The notes under the pieces were generated by a model that was not told the DNA's origin, ran no database searches, and saw only the letters and a program-made list of their open reading frames with translations. Below are positions 23,271 to 31,872 of a stretch of DNA of 64,000 nt, piece after piece (position 1 is the stretch's first letter; every line of letters begins with the position of its first letter). A program made the position numbers and the translations under genes. Source of the DNA: an uncultured Pseudodesulfovibrio sp. (GTDB lineage Bacteria; Desulfobacterota; Desulfovibrionia; Desulfovibrionales; Desulfovibrionaceae); NCBI RefSeq assembly GCF_963675635.1, contig NZ_OY776488.1, positions 2,438,001-2,502,000 on the forward strand, in the 5' to 3' direction.

Positions 23271-25409
23271 CTATGCGCCGGGGTTCTTGCGCATGCCGAC
23301 GTAATCCACGACTCCGGCGCCGAAGATGTGGCGCACCTTGTAGGAAACGGCATCGCGGACGAATTCGTCATTTTCTTCGATGGTCGGCTCCTCAACGCCG
23401 TCCAGGAAAGCCACCTCGATGGTGTCCACCTGATTCGGATCGCCGACGGTATAGTAAGCGGTCTCGCTCGCGTCATCGAGACGGGGATCAGAGATGGGGA
23501 TCAGCTTCTCGGCGTTGGGGTTAACCACGCCGGAAGGCTTGTTGTCCTCGGGCAAAGTTTGGGAACGCAGAATAACGACCGAAGAATCTTCCAGAACGGT
23601 CGGGACCAACAGGAAGCGCGGAGTCACGTCGATATTGACCCCGTTCATTCCTTTGACCTTGCGCATGGCTGCACGTTCCTTGCCCACGGAATCCGAACTC
23701 AAAGCGCTGGCGCCGGAGAGGTTCCTATGATCACTGGAGAAAAGCGCCTTGCCGTCAGCCATCATGGGATTACCGGTCAGCAAACCGTAAACAATGTCGG
23801 ATTCCTTACGCTTGGCAGCGGCCCCCATGATTCGGGGCAGCTTGGCAAAGGCACGCAGGTCGTCGTTGACGATCATTTCCAGGGTCAGGGACAAGATCTT
23901 GCCGTACTTTCCGATGGAGTAGGACTCCTGCTTTTCCTTGAGGTGACCGGTCTTGTATTCTCCGTTTTCAGCAACGAGATCGAGATCTGGGGCCTCGGAC
24001 AAGGCAATGCCATGGATGGTCTTGAAGTCGGAAGCCTCAACGATGTTGCACCAGGGCCGCCAGGTCGAAGCGGTTTCGGTATATGCCTTCAGCAATCGTT
24101 TATGAGAGGCATCCATGAAGACACCGGCGAAATCTCCGGTGGAGACACCAGAAGCAGAAAGACGGATGATCTTCTGCGCCAACTGCCGTTTGGTCATACC
24201 CTTGGTCTGGATGCCTTCACGTTCCAGGCAGAGACGGGCAAAACCATGCAGGGTCATGTGCCGGAATTCTTCATACCCGGCGGCAGGCTTGTCCATGCGA
24301 ACACCAAGACGCATGGCCATACCGTCAGTGGCGGCCATACGGATCTTGTCCCGCTCGTCCAGCCCCATCTCGATACGGCCAGCCCCGAAGGCGGGATTCT
24401 TCTTTTCGGCAGCCTGGTACAAGGCAAGCCGGGCATCCTTCTCGTCGGTCTTGTCGGACAGGGCTGCGACCACTTCCGTATTGCTCAGGCCGAGACCTTC
24501 GCCCATGGTGGTCAGCTGCAGCACCTGCATGCCGGACAGCTCGGCCTTGGAAGCCGGAGAGTCGGAGGCGATCATGGTTGCCTTGGGTCCGTCAGCCGGA
24601 TCCGGCTGTTCCAGGTCCTGTTTTGTCAGCCCTGCTTTGGTCAACTCGTCGTCCTTGACGTCGAGATTTTCCAGAAATGCCCAGGCCTCCTGATCGGTCG
24701 CTTCAGCTTTGAGTCCGCGACGTTCCAGGAATTCCTTCAAACGCTTGTTCATGGATTCCTCCTGTTGGGTTATCGCGGTAGCCGACATGGCAACCGCCGC
24801 AGTATCGTCATCTGCGCCGAATGCGCAGAAACTGGTCTCGAACACTGACGCCTTGCGCCAGATGTCTATGGGGCCTTCCACGGTCATGCCGTTGACTTCG
24901 GCCTTTTCCCCTTCCTTGAGCTCCTCGATGCGGTGAGCCTGTACGCCGATGGACGCCTGCCAGGGGAACCCGTCAGCAGCGTCGGACCGGATGGACTGGG
25001 CGCGCTCGTTGGAAAGAAAGGAACCGGACTCATGGAACCCGTTCTCGTCGATGGTGCAGCTGTCGATGAACCCCACACGGCCTTCGCGCCAATGCTCCAG
25101 CAGTGCCGGGATCTTGGGTTTGGCCATGAACAACCCTTCAAGGTCGATCACGAAGCGGCCAAGCCAGCCCCAGTCGATGACCTTGCCGGTGTAGGCCAGG
25201 ATGACGAAATCGCCGTTCTCATTCCCGTTCTGACCGATGTCGACACTGCCGACTTCGGAAGTCAGGGTGACCTTGTTGTCATCGACAAAGTCGGTCAGGT
25301 TCGCTTTGTTCCAGGCAGCCACGCAGGAAGGCAACTGGTCCTTGTCGCCATCCATGCACCGTTTTAAAAAATCCTGTTTGCTTTCGCCCTGTTCGGGTTT
25401 AGCGCTCAT
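23271..25409 (-). CDS. Prohead protease-major capsid protein fusion
   Basis: A 712-residue protein. The first about 210 residues resemble Mu-type prohead protease/scaffold (FVILAYTGKVIDWGWLGRF, SFLSNERAQSIRSDAADGFP, FCAFGADDDT). A linker rich in Gln and Glu follows, then the HK97-fold capsid from about residue 400 (GDFAGVFMDASHKRLLKAY, KLPRIMGAAAKRKESDIVYG, RFLLVPTVLEDS). A protease-capsid fusion annotation exists for such proteins. The start at 25409 follows the portal stop by 1 base; the 48 upstream bases of this frame belong to the portal gene. Confidence 0.75.
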   Translation of the reverse strand: MSAKPEQGESKQDFLKRCMDGDKDQLPSCVAAWNKANLTDFVDDNKVTLTSEVGSVDIGQNGNENGDFVILAYTGKVIDWGWLGRFVIDLEGLFMAKPKIPALLEHWREGRVGFIDSCTIDENGFHESGSFLSNERAQSIRSDAADGFPWQASIGVQAHRIEELKEGEKAEVNGMTVEGPIDIWRKASVFETSFCAFGADDDTAAVAMSATAITQQEESMNKRLKEFLERRGLKAEATDQEAWAFLENLDVKDDELTKAGLTKQDLEQPDPADGPKATMIASDSPASKAELSGMQVLQLTTMGEGLGLSNTEVVAALSDKTDEKDARLALYQAAEKKNPAFGAGRIEMGLDERDKIRMAATDGMAMRLGVRMDKPAAGYEEFRHMTLHGFARLCLEREGIQTKGMTKRQLAQKIIRLSASGVSTGDFAGVFMDASHKRLLKAYTETASTWRPWCNIVEASDFKTIHGIALSEAPDLDLVAENGEYKTGHLKEKQESYSIGKYGKILSLTLEMIVNDDLRAFAKLPRIMGAAAKRKESDIVYGLLTGNPMMADGKALFSSDHRNLSGASALSSDSVGKERAAMRKVKGMNGVNIDVTPRFLLVPTVLEDSSVVILRSQTLPEDNKPSGVVNPNAEKLIPISDPRLDDASETAYYTVGDPNQVDTIEVAFLDGVEEPTIEENDEFVRDAVSYKVRHIFGAGVVDYVGMRKNPGA

Positions 25410-25410
25410 G

Positions 25411-26994
25411 CTATGCGGCATCGGCCTGCTCCTTGATTTCGTTTGCTGCGATCTCATCCAGCCTGCTGAGCACTGCAGTGACCAACAGGTCCGTAGCGCG
25501 GGTCATGGCCTCGGCATTGCCCTCAAGCCCTTCGGAGATGAGCACGTCGAGTTCTTCCTTACGTTTCTGGGTGATCTCCTCGAAATCCATGCCCCGGTCC
25601 GCGCACAACTTGGTCAGGGTCGTGATGCCAAGCTCCAACTCCAGCTTGGCGGCCTGTGCGTCGTTGCGCGGGTCAACCCACGGCCAGCCGGGGTTGAGGT
25701 GCTCGATATCCACATCAAAACCGGAGACATTCACGAATCCGCCCAATGCAGCGAACTCGACAAATCGTTCATTGATTGGCTCGTTGTGCTTACGGTTGAG
25801 CACTGCCTGCTGCCGCTGGAACGCACGGCGCTCCACCAGCATCCCCTGGCGTCCTCCGGAGTAGGTGGTCTCGGTCAGGTCGCCGGTAAAGGATTCGTAA
25901 CTCAGGCTCATGCCCACGCCGCCACCGCGCAGTTGGGACTTGATCCACGGCTCGTAATTGGAACCCGGGCGGTCATAGCCCGCGGCGTTGACCTTGGACC
26001 CCACCGGGACAGTGACGATCTGTCCTGTCTCAATGAAATCTCCGGACTTGAGTTCCTTGTCGGCAGCTTCGCTCTCGGAATCGGAGGGGATGCCGCCGAG
26101 AGGGTTTTCCAGGTCACCCAGCGGAGTTTCGATAAAGAAGCCAAAGGCGGAAAGCAGCCGCATGGCGGTCTGCTCGGAATCCTGATACTCGTCGAAATTC
26201 CGCATGTGCATGATGATGGGCGCAAGCCAGGACATCCCGCGGCTTTGCGAAATGCGCTTGCGTGCGAAGACATGTTCGATACTTGTCGCGTCAACACGGA
26301 TCGAGTCAGTCTGGCGGGAAAGGAAAGACGAATGTCCCGGATGCTCCGGGTAGATATGATAGGCAACGGCATTGCCGCTCTTGTCATATTCGATACCGCG
26401 CCGGGCCATATGACCGTTGCGGAGTTGTCCATGAACCGAGGTGTCGATGTGATCGGCCTCCAGCAGCTCGTAATTGAGCGGTGGAAGTCCCTTGACCATG
26501 AGTGATGTGTCGATGAAATAGTGGATGAGGTACTCGCCGTCTGTCCACAAATGCCGGAGGCCCAGCTCCTGCTTCTCGACCATGTTCACGGCCTTGGCCC
26601 ACCGCTTGTGGAGCCGTTCGAGCTTCCGGGCTTTCTTTCGGCACAATTCCCGCGACACTTTGCCTTCTGCATCGGTCAGCACGAACTGGGGCCGGATGCC
26701 GGTGAAAACCACGTTGTCGCAGATCTTCTCGATAGCGCCGGCGACAAAGGGAGAGTTCTTGGCGAGATCACGAGCCCGGGCCACCACGTCCCGCCACTCC
26801 ATGGCGATGGTAGCATCGGCTGATCTTCTGTCTCCGCGCCATGCCCGGTTCGCACCGTGCTTGCTCGCCGCCTTGTACGAAAGATACCTGTTTCGATCAG
26901 CAATGTAGGCAATGGCCGCCTGCGGATTGCGCAGGGCCATGATCTGCGAGCGGATTCCGGTCCAGGAATGATAGAGAAAAGTCCCGATATGCAT
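25411..26994 (-). CDS. Portal protein (lambda gpB family)
   Basis: A 527-residue portal protein: ARDLAKNSPFVAGAIEKICD near residue 75, the RRGIEYDKSGNAVAYHIYPE block, RISQSRGMSWLAPIIMHMRN and the NLNPGWPWVDPRND-like end typical of lambda-family portals. It would form the dodecameric DNA channel at one capsid vertex. It sits between gpW and the protease-capsid fusion. Confidence 0.85.
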   Translation of the reverse strand: MHIGTFLYHSWTGIRSQIMALRNPQAAIAYIADRNRYLSYKAASKHGANRAWRGDRRSADATIAMEWRDVVARARDLAKNSPFVAGAIEKICDNVVFTGIRPQFVLTDAEGKVSRELCRKKARKLERLHKRWAKAVNMVEKQELGLRHLWTDGEYLIHYFIDTSLMVKGLPPLNYELLEADHIDTSVHGQLRNGHMARRGIEYDKSGNAVAYHIYPEHPGHSSFLSRQTDSIRVDATSIEHVFARKRISQSRGMSWLAPIIMHMRNFDEYQDSEQTAMRLLSAFGFFIETPLGDLENPLGGIPSDSESEAADKELKSGDFIETGQIVTVPVGSKVNAAGYDRPGSNYEPWIKSQLRGGGVGMSLSYESFTGDLTETTYSGGRQGMLVERRAFQRQQAVLNRKHNEPINERFVEFAALGGFVNVSGFDVDIEHLNPGWPWVDPRNDAQAAKLELELGITTLTKLCADRGMDFEEITQKRKEELDVLISEGLEGNAEAMTRATDLLVTAVLSRLDEIAANEIKEQADAA

Positions 26995-26996
26995 GG

Positions 26997-27212
26997 CTAC
27001 CCCCTCCCCACGTAGGATGAGCGGGCAAACCCACCGTTCTGCTTGACGAAGATTTCGTTGCGCAAATCGGTGATCTTGTCCTCAAGACGAAAGAAGGTCG
27101 CTTCGTTGTACTGGTCGCCGTCGATAGTCACAGACTGACCGGACGCCAGGATGCGGTCCCGTGCGTCCAGGTACTTTGTCAGTTCACTCTGTAGTTCCGC
27201 GATGGTTGCCAT
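26997..27212 (-). CDS. gpW-like head-tail connector
   Basis: A 71-residue protein with a helix, the GQSVTIDGDQYNEATFFRLE hairpin and a second helix, which is the gpW fold. It lies 2 bases before the portal start. Its start codon is preceded by a terminator-like hairpin whose arm contains its ribosome site (see 27214-27258). Confidence 0.7.
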   Translation of the reverse strand: MATIAELQSELTKYLDARDRILASGQSVTIDGDQYNEATFFRLEDKITDLRNEIFVKQNGGFARSSYVGRG

Positions 27213-27213
27213 A

Positions 27214-27258
27214 AAAAACTCCGGGTAAGATTGCCGTCAATCTACCCCCGGAGTTTTT
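27214..27258 (-). terminator. Terminator-like hairpin overlapping the gpW ribosome site
   Basis: AAAAACTCCGGG (27214-27225) pairs with CCCGGAGTTTTT (27247-27258); an inner stem AGATTG/CAATCT extends it. On the minus strand it is followed by six T residues that abut the gpW ATG, so the GGAG of the ribosome site lies in the 3' arm. It could stop transcription coming from the KAP gene and hide the gpW start at the same time. Confidence 0.65.
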
Positions 27259-27276
27259 CCAATGTGAAGACAGTCG

Positions 27277-27292
27277 TTTACTGATCAGTAAA
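27277..27292. promoter_or_regulatory. Perfect 16-bp palindrome with an adjacent half-site
   Basis: TTTACTGATCAGTAAA is fully self-complementary; a further TTTACTGAT begins at 27294. The site lies in the gap between the KAP gene end and gpW and may be an operator for portal-operon transcription. Confidence 0.45.
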
Positions 27293-27327
27293 TTTTACTG
27301 ATTTTTAATGACGTCTTAAAGCGATCT

Positions 27328-28779
27328 CTAGGCTACTGTTGATGTATCACCTCCGTTGTCACCTAAAGGCACAAGGGACTCTGACAAGTCGAGCAGCCGC
27401 TTGATAGCGTCGACGAGATGTTCGTTGTTTTCGCGATGATAACGGCACACATAGTTTTGGAGAAGATCGGAAGGACTCACGTCCCCCATTGCGAGGATAT
27501 AGGATTTACCCGCCTTGTGACGAACCTTCATATTTGTCGGCAAGTTTAATAACTCAGGGCCCAGATTCTCAAAAAGATTAAGGTTCTTCCCCTGTGGCTC
27601 GATCATTCTGGTCGGTTCACCATTTTCATAGTTAACAACCTGATCAAAGGCATCCCCATCCAGCTCCCGCAAGTACATAAAAGGAATAAAGAGTCTCGGC
27701 TCAATCTCTTTCCCTGCTGGCTTCAGCCCGTGTAACAGAACTGCACCACGCAAAAAGGCCTTCTCCATAACACGAAGAGAATAATTCTTCCCAATAGTGG
27801 CAAAGGTATCAATAAATTCATCCATTGCCTTTTCTGTAACAAACTCAAGAGCCCGATAGTTCTTCAATCCATACACATCAACGAGATTGCGAACAAAATC
27901 GTTTTTCTCCGGCTCAGGTATCCGGTATTCCAAGTCAATAAACCGTCTGAGATAACCATCAGAATCCATTCCCTCGCCATAAGCGGCCCGCACCGCATGA
28001 CCGAGTTGCTCCCGATCCAGCGACAAAACAAAGATAATCCCTTCAATGTCGAACAGGTGCTTGATGACCTCAAGCAACTCGATGGCATAGGTCGGCTTGC
28101 AGCGGTCCAGCTCATCCACGAAAAAGAACATGGGTGCCTGTTGGGTCTTCTTCTCGGTGTGTTTATTGACGAACGTACCAAGCGCCTTCTTGAAATCTAC
28201 GACCGCTTTTTTCGTGGTAATTTGCTGAGCCAGTAATTCTTCGGCATAGCTTGCGGACGAATCACCGAGCGCTGAAGAAATTTTTGTAAACGCCTCTTTT
28301 CTATCACTGTCATCCTCTCCAAGAAGACCGGAAAAGTCGACTGCGGTTCCCAAAAAGATACGAGTACCCGCCGAGGCTATGTGGGGTATTATTTTCTTTC
28401 CGAAACCCCACGCCTTTCGAAAGCTCGCGTCCATCCTGCTGCCGGTCTTGTCCATCTGCCCGAGCTGTATGCCCATCTCGGCGATGAACGACAGCAGCGG
28501 GTTGTCAACATAGTCGTTCTCCCACGCATTGAATAGGACGCACGGATGGCCGTTGTGCTCAAGCCAGCCCTTCCACATCCGCATGAAAGACGTCTTACCC
28601 GTCCCCCAGGGGGAGCTGAGGGTCATGACGAAGTTACCTTCGGTCTTGGCCAGCAAATCCGTGATGGCCTTGATGTGACGACCTCGATCAAGAAGATCAT
28701 CCTCAAACCAGAGTTCACCATCATCCATCTCCACCAAGTCTTCCTTGGAAACGTTCAACTCTTTGTTTCGTTTGAGCAT
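27328..28779 (-). CDS. KAP-family P-loop NTPase inserted in the packaging region
   Basis: A 483-residue protein. The start at 28779 has GGAGG 8 bases upstream; longer starts would overlap the upstream zinc finger gene. Walker A is SSPWGTGKTSF near residues 53-63, followed by CVLFNAWENDYVDNP typical of KAP proteins, and Walker B is MFFFVDELDRCKPTYAIELL near 215-234. An insert between Walker A and B contains hydrophobic residues. KAP ATPases are often membrane-associated and linked to phage exclusion. It sits between Ogr-like and gpW genes where no lambda gene is expected, so it is likely a moron. Confidence 0.75.
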   Translation of the reverse strand: MLKRNKELNVSKEDLVEMDDGELWFEDDLLDRGRHIKAITDLLAKTEGNFVMTLSSPWGTGKTSFMRMWKGWLEHNGHPCVLFNAWENDYVDNPLLSFIAEMGIQLGQMDKTGSRMDASFRKAWGFGKKIIPHIASAGTRIFLGTAVDFSGLLGEDDSDRKEAFTKISSALGDSSASYAEELLAQQITTKKAVVDFKKALGTFVNKHTEKKTQQAPMFFFVDELDRCKPTYAIELLEVIKHLFDIEGIIFVLSLDREQLGHAVRAAYGEGMDSDGYLRRFIDLEYRIPEPEKNDFVRNLVDVYGLKNYRALEFVTEKAMDEFIDTFATIGKNYSLRVMEKAFLRGAVLLHGLKPAGKEIEPRLFIPFMYLRELDGDAFDQVVNYENGEPTRMIEPQGKNLNLFENLGPELLNLPTNMKVRHKAGKSYILAMGDVSPSDLLQNYVCRYHRENNEHLVDAIKRLLDLSESLVPLGDNGGDTSTVA

Positions 28780-28823
28780 CTGTTCAACCTCCACCGTGTT
28801 CAATACGCGTTTGTCCTGCGGCG

Positions 28824-29057
28824 TCAACCCGTGATGTCCTTCTGCACCGACTTCACGCTCAAACCAGTTGAAGACAGTACACATCGTTCGTTTTTGCACT
28901 GATGATAGCGGACTTTGAAATCGCCCATCCACTTGGGGGAGCTGACCACCGGACACCGCTTACCGCACAACGGACATTTCGCGCCGCCCTTCGGCGAATA
29001 CACAACCCCTTCGCGCGCCTTGGCTACCGCCACCTTGATCGCTTCTGTTGCTGTCAT
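28824..29057 (-). CDS. Ogr/Delta-like zinc-finger regulator
   Basis: A 77-residue protein starting at ATG overlapping the terminase stop (TGATG). It carries CPLCGKRCPV and RYHQCKNERC, the Cys pattern of P2 Ogr/Delta late-gene activators (RYHQC plus NxxC). It would bind upstream of late promoters and recruit RNA polymerase. The longer reading frame upstream lies inside the terminase gene. Confidence 0.7.
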   Translation of the reverse strand: MTATEAIKVAVAKAREGVVYSPKGGAKCPLCGKRCPVVSSPKWMGDFKVRYHQCKNERCVLSSTGLSVKSVQKDITG

Positions 29058-30949
29058 CACATCTCCTTTTTTGTATAGGGGTTGATTTTGCCTCCACCAG
29101 TTGCAGGGGCTTTCTTTGTCGTCGAACCCGGTTTGGCTGCATAGCTTTTGAGGACCAGGGCCTTGAGGCTCGGTCCCCACTGCCAATGGACCATGGCCAG
29201 GTGCCCGATCATGCAGTCAAACCAGTGGTTGGCACGGACCGCCTTCCAGATGTGCTTGCCCTTTTCGAGCACCTTCTTTTCCGAACAGAGCTGGTAGAGA
29301 TACTCGGGCGGCGTCTTTGCGTGGAAGTGGATGGGCTCCAGAATCTCGCCGGTTTCCTTGTCCACGGCCTCGTCACCCACTCGCCAGAAAAACAGATCCT
29401 TGAAAGCATCGGTGTCGATGAAATGGAGCCGGAGACCGCTCTTGATTGTCTTGCCGTTGGGCAGTTTTTCCGTGGCGTTGCCCAGTTTGACATGCACGCC
29501 CGGCGTATGCCGGGACATGCCCTTGGTGCCATACACCACGCCGGGCCGTTGTTTTTTCAGCCACTTGTAAGCCTGCATGGTCCGGCTCTCGTTTTCCCAC
29601 TTGTTCTTGCCGCCGCCCGTGTCCAGGGCTGCGCGCCAGATACCCATGAACTGGTCGGACGTGCCATCCTTCCTGAACCTCGAACCATGGATCAGCTCGG
29701 ATATCTCCTGGAAGCTGCCCACCTTGCCCTGGTCGATGATCCACTCCTCGGCGCTGTCCACGGGCGAAAGCGGATCCACCCAGTGGGCGCAGGTGGAATA
29801 ATAGAAATGGTCTTTCTGCATATCCACGGAGAAGGTCACGGCCTGGGCAAGATCCGGGACCACCATGGGAGGCAGCTCGGGCACGATCAGTTTCCTGAGG
29901 CGATCCTCATCAGATTCGGAGATAACCACGTCGCCCGGCTGGGCCGCGAATCCGTTGAACCATGATTTCATTTTCTCGGGATTGCCCTGTGCCTCAAACC
30001 AGGAGGCCATGACTTCGGACAGGGATACCCAACGCGAGTTCCAGGAGGGGAGGTGGGCAAATACCCGCACCGGACGATCGACAATCCTGTCGTATTCCAG
30101 TTTGCCGTAGCGCACCGCTCTGTTCCGGATCTGATCGGTCCAGTGCCACGAACATTCGCAGCACTCGTAGTACGCCGCTTTTTTATGCCGGATTTCAGCC
30201 GGATCACGCATGTCTCCCGGCACCCTGATATTCTCGAACTGCATCACCTGATACGTACCGCAGGCCGGGCATTTCGCGGACCACCGCACCCTGAGGTCGG
30301 CAATCTTTCGCTGTTCCCATATCCAGCTCTCGCCCTCGTACCCGATGGGCTTGCCCGTCCACAGCAGCTTGTAAAGGTTTGCGTAAGAGTTGAAGCGCTC
30401 CCGAAAATCCTGGTGCGCCCCTTCGGGGAACATATCCGGCTCATCGCCCAGGCCATCCAGGGCGGAGAGGGAGGCGCGTTTGGACTGGGACCCCATCCAC
30501 CGGCCGGTGAAAGATGTCCCGTTGTCGAGCGTGATTTCGGTCTTGACCACCGAATCCCGTTTCCTGCCGAGATAGCGACGGAGCTGCGGACTGTTCTCGA
30601 AAAAGGGAATCAGCTTTTTGTCGAACCACCCCTCTGTCAGGGTCTCGTCGGGCAACGCCACCTGTCTCGGTCCGGGCCGTTCGATGCCGCGCCGTGCGAG
30701 AAACCCCTGCCCGAACAGCGTCTTTCCGATCTGCGGCCCGGCAACCACGAACATCTCGCGCACCCAGGGCGCCAACAGCAGATCCCACAACGGAGGGAAA
30801 TACGGCGACAGCGTAGGGTCATAGCGACCACCCTTCATCGGTCCTTCGGGGACGATGACATGGTCGCGCATCCATTCGCCGGTGGACTTCTCCGAGATGG
30901 TCGGCTCCATGACAGCGCATTCGTTGGGGGTAAACTCACACCTCAGCAC
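29057..30949 (-). CDS. Terminase large subunit
   Basis: A 630-residue packaging motor like lambda gpA: Walker A VVAGPQIGKTLF, Walker B-like LDGLGDEPDMFPEG and the nuclease-domain Asp residues in VTFSVDMQKDHFYYS and WIIDQGKVGSF. A GTG at 30949 (6 bases after GAGGAGG) is chosen over a TTG at 30973 that lies inside the small subunit gene. ATG at 30910 is a fallback. It overlaps TerS by 14 bases. Confidence 0.85.
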   Translation of the reverse strand: MLRCEFTPNECAVMEPTISEKSTGEWMRDHVIVPEGPMKGGRYDPTLSPYFPPLWDLLLAPWVREMFVVAGPQIGKTLFGQGFLARRGIERPGPRQVALPDETLTEGWFDKKLIPFFENSPQLRRYLGRKRDSVVKTEITLDNGTSFTGRWMGSQSKRASLSALDGLGDEPDMFPEGAHQDFRERFNSYANLYKLLWTGKPIGYEGESWIWEQRKIADLRVRWSAKCPACGTYQVMQFENIRVPGDMRDPAEIRHKKAAYYECCECSWHWTDQIRNRAVRYGKLEYDRIVDRPVRVFAHLPSWNSRWVSLSEVMASWFEAQGNPEKMKSWFNGFAAQPGDVVISESDEDRLRKLIVPELPPMVVPDLAQAVTFSVDMQKDHFYYSTCAHWVDPLSPVDSAEEWIIDQGKVGSFQEISELIHGSRFRKDGTSDQFMGIWRAALDTGGGKNKWENESRTMQAYKWLKKQRPGVVYGTKGMSRHTPGVHVKLGNATEKLPNGKTIKSGLRLHFIDTDAFKDLFFWRVGDEAVDKETGEILEPIHFHAKTPPEYLYQLCSEKKVLEKGKHIWKAVRANHWFDCMIGHLAMVHWQWGPSLKALVLKSYAAKPGSTTKKAPATGGGKINPYTKKEM

Positions 30950-31580
30950 GGGGATCCTCCTCAATCGCGTCAAGATCGATCACAAACACCCGCTCACGGG
31001 CAAAAGCGGCGAGCCACTCCTGTTTTTCCTGCATGTAGATTTCCGCAAGCTCCGGTATCAACCGTTCCACAAAAGCGGAAATCTCGTGGACCTTGCTCTT
31101 GTCACCCCCCACCAGGTCGATCAACTGGGCAGCTCGATCCAATCGCTTGCCCAGCACCACATCCACCGCGGCCTCGGCCTGCTTCACGGAGAACCCGTCC
31201 AGCTGCAAGGAGAAAAAAGCCATTCGTGCGGCCAGATCCTGAAGATGATCTTCTACAGCGCAATGCCCGCCTTCCTCTTTCTGCCGCTTGATTCGCTCGC
31301 GCTGCGCCTTCTCCTGGGCAAAGAGCAACTCGGCCTCCGCCTTGGCGTCAGCCCGCTCCTTTTCTTCCCGGCTCAAGGTCTTGCCCGACTCCATCCGCTT
31401 GACGTATCCGGCGGCGTAAGCGAGCAGCTCGTCGGCCCCGAACACCCCGTCCGCGTTCCTGCCGATCTTGCCTTCCCGCGTATGCCGGCTGAAATTCGAC
31501 TTATTCGAGGCGTACCCTTCATCGACAAGAAAGCCGATGGCGTCCTGCTGCGTCCTGAATGTCCGGCGATCCTTAACCAT
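30936..31580 (-). CDS. Terminase small subunit
   Basis: A 214-residue protein. The start at 31580 overlaps the upstream gene by 8 bases. The N-terminal winged HTH-like segment (FRTQQDAIGFLVDEGYASNK, then FSRHTREGKIGRN) fits a DNA-recognition small subunit, and a long charged coiled coil follows. The C-terminal half has QLIDLVGGDKSKVHEI. Position before TerL supports the call. Confidence 0.65.
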   Translation of the reverse strand: MVKDRRTFRTQQDAIGFLVDEGYASNKSNFSRHTREGKIGRNADGVFGADELLAYAAGYVKRMESGKTLSREEKERADAKAEAELLFAQEKAQRERIKRQKEEGGHCAVEDHLQDLAARMAFFSLQLDGFSVKQAEAAVDVVLGKRLDRAAQLIDLVGGDKSKVHEISAFVERLIPELAEIYMQEKQEWLAAFARERVFVIDLDAIEEDPRAEV

Positions 31581-31872
31581 CTTGCGCCTCCTCACATCGC
31601 TGACGAAGTTTGGTGACGTACACGGGACCGCTGACGCCGTACCCGAAGACATCCACGACCCAGACCTTCCTCCCGTTCCTGAGGGTCCGCTGGTACGGCT
31701 TGTCCTTGCAGATCACCATCACCATCTCCATTTTTCCACCGATCTTGACGCTCAAAGAAAACCGCGCGTTTCTAACTATTCCTGTTCTGTCAGGAACAGT
31801 TAGAGCCTGTTTCGACGTAAGGACCGCATCCATTTCCTGTTCACTGAGTTCGATTTCTTCCTGCGATATCAC
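31573..31872 (-). CDS. Small hypothetical protein between primase and terminase
   Basis: A 99-residue protein. The GTG at 31872 overlaps the primase stop through GTGA and follows GGAG, a coupled start; the longer frame to 31941 is inside the primase. Strand-rich with MEMVMVICKDKPYQRTLRNG and VWVVDVFGYGVSG. No family recognised. An inverted repeat at 31772-31803 lies inside this gene. Confidence 0.5.
   Translation of the reverse strand: MISQEEIELSEQEMDAVLTSKQALTVPDRTGIVRNARFSLSVKIGGKMEMVMVICKDKPYQRTLRNGRKVWVVDVFGYGVSGPVYVTKLRQRCEEAQDG
31772..31803. repeat. Inverted repeat inside a coding region upstream of terS
   Basis: CTAACTATTCCTG (31772-31784) and CAGGAACAGTTAG (31791-31803) form a 13-bp arm pair with one mismatch and a 6-nt loop. 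It lies about 190 bp upstream of the TerS start, on the transcript side, where a packaging (cos) or regulatory element could sit. Confidence 0.45.
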
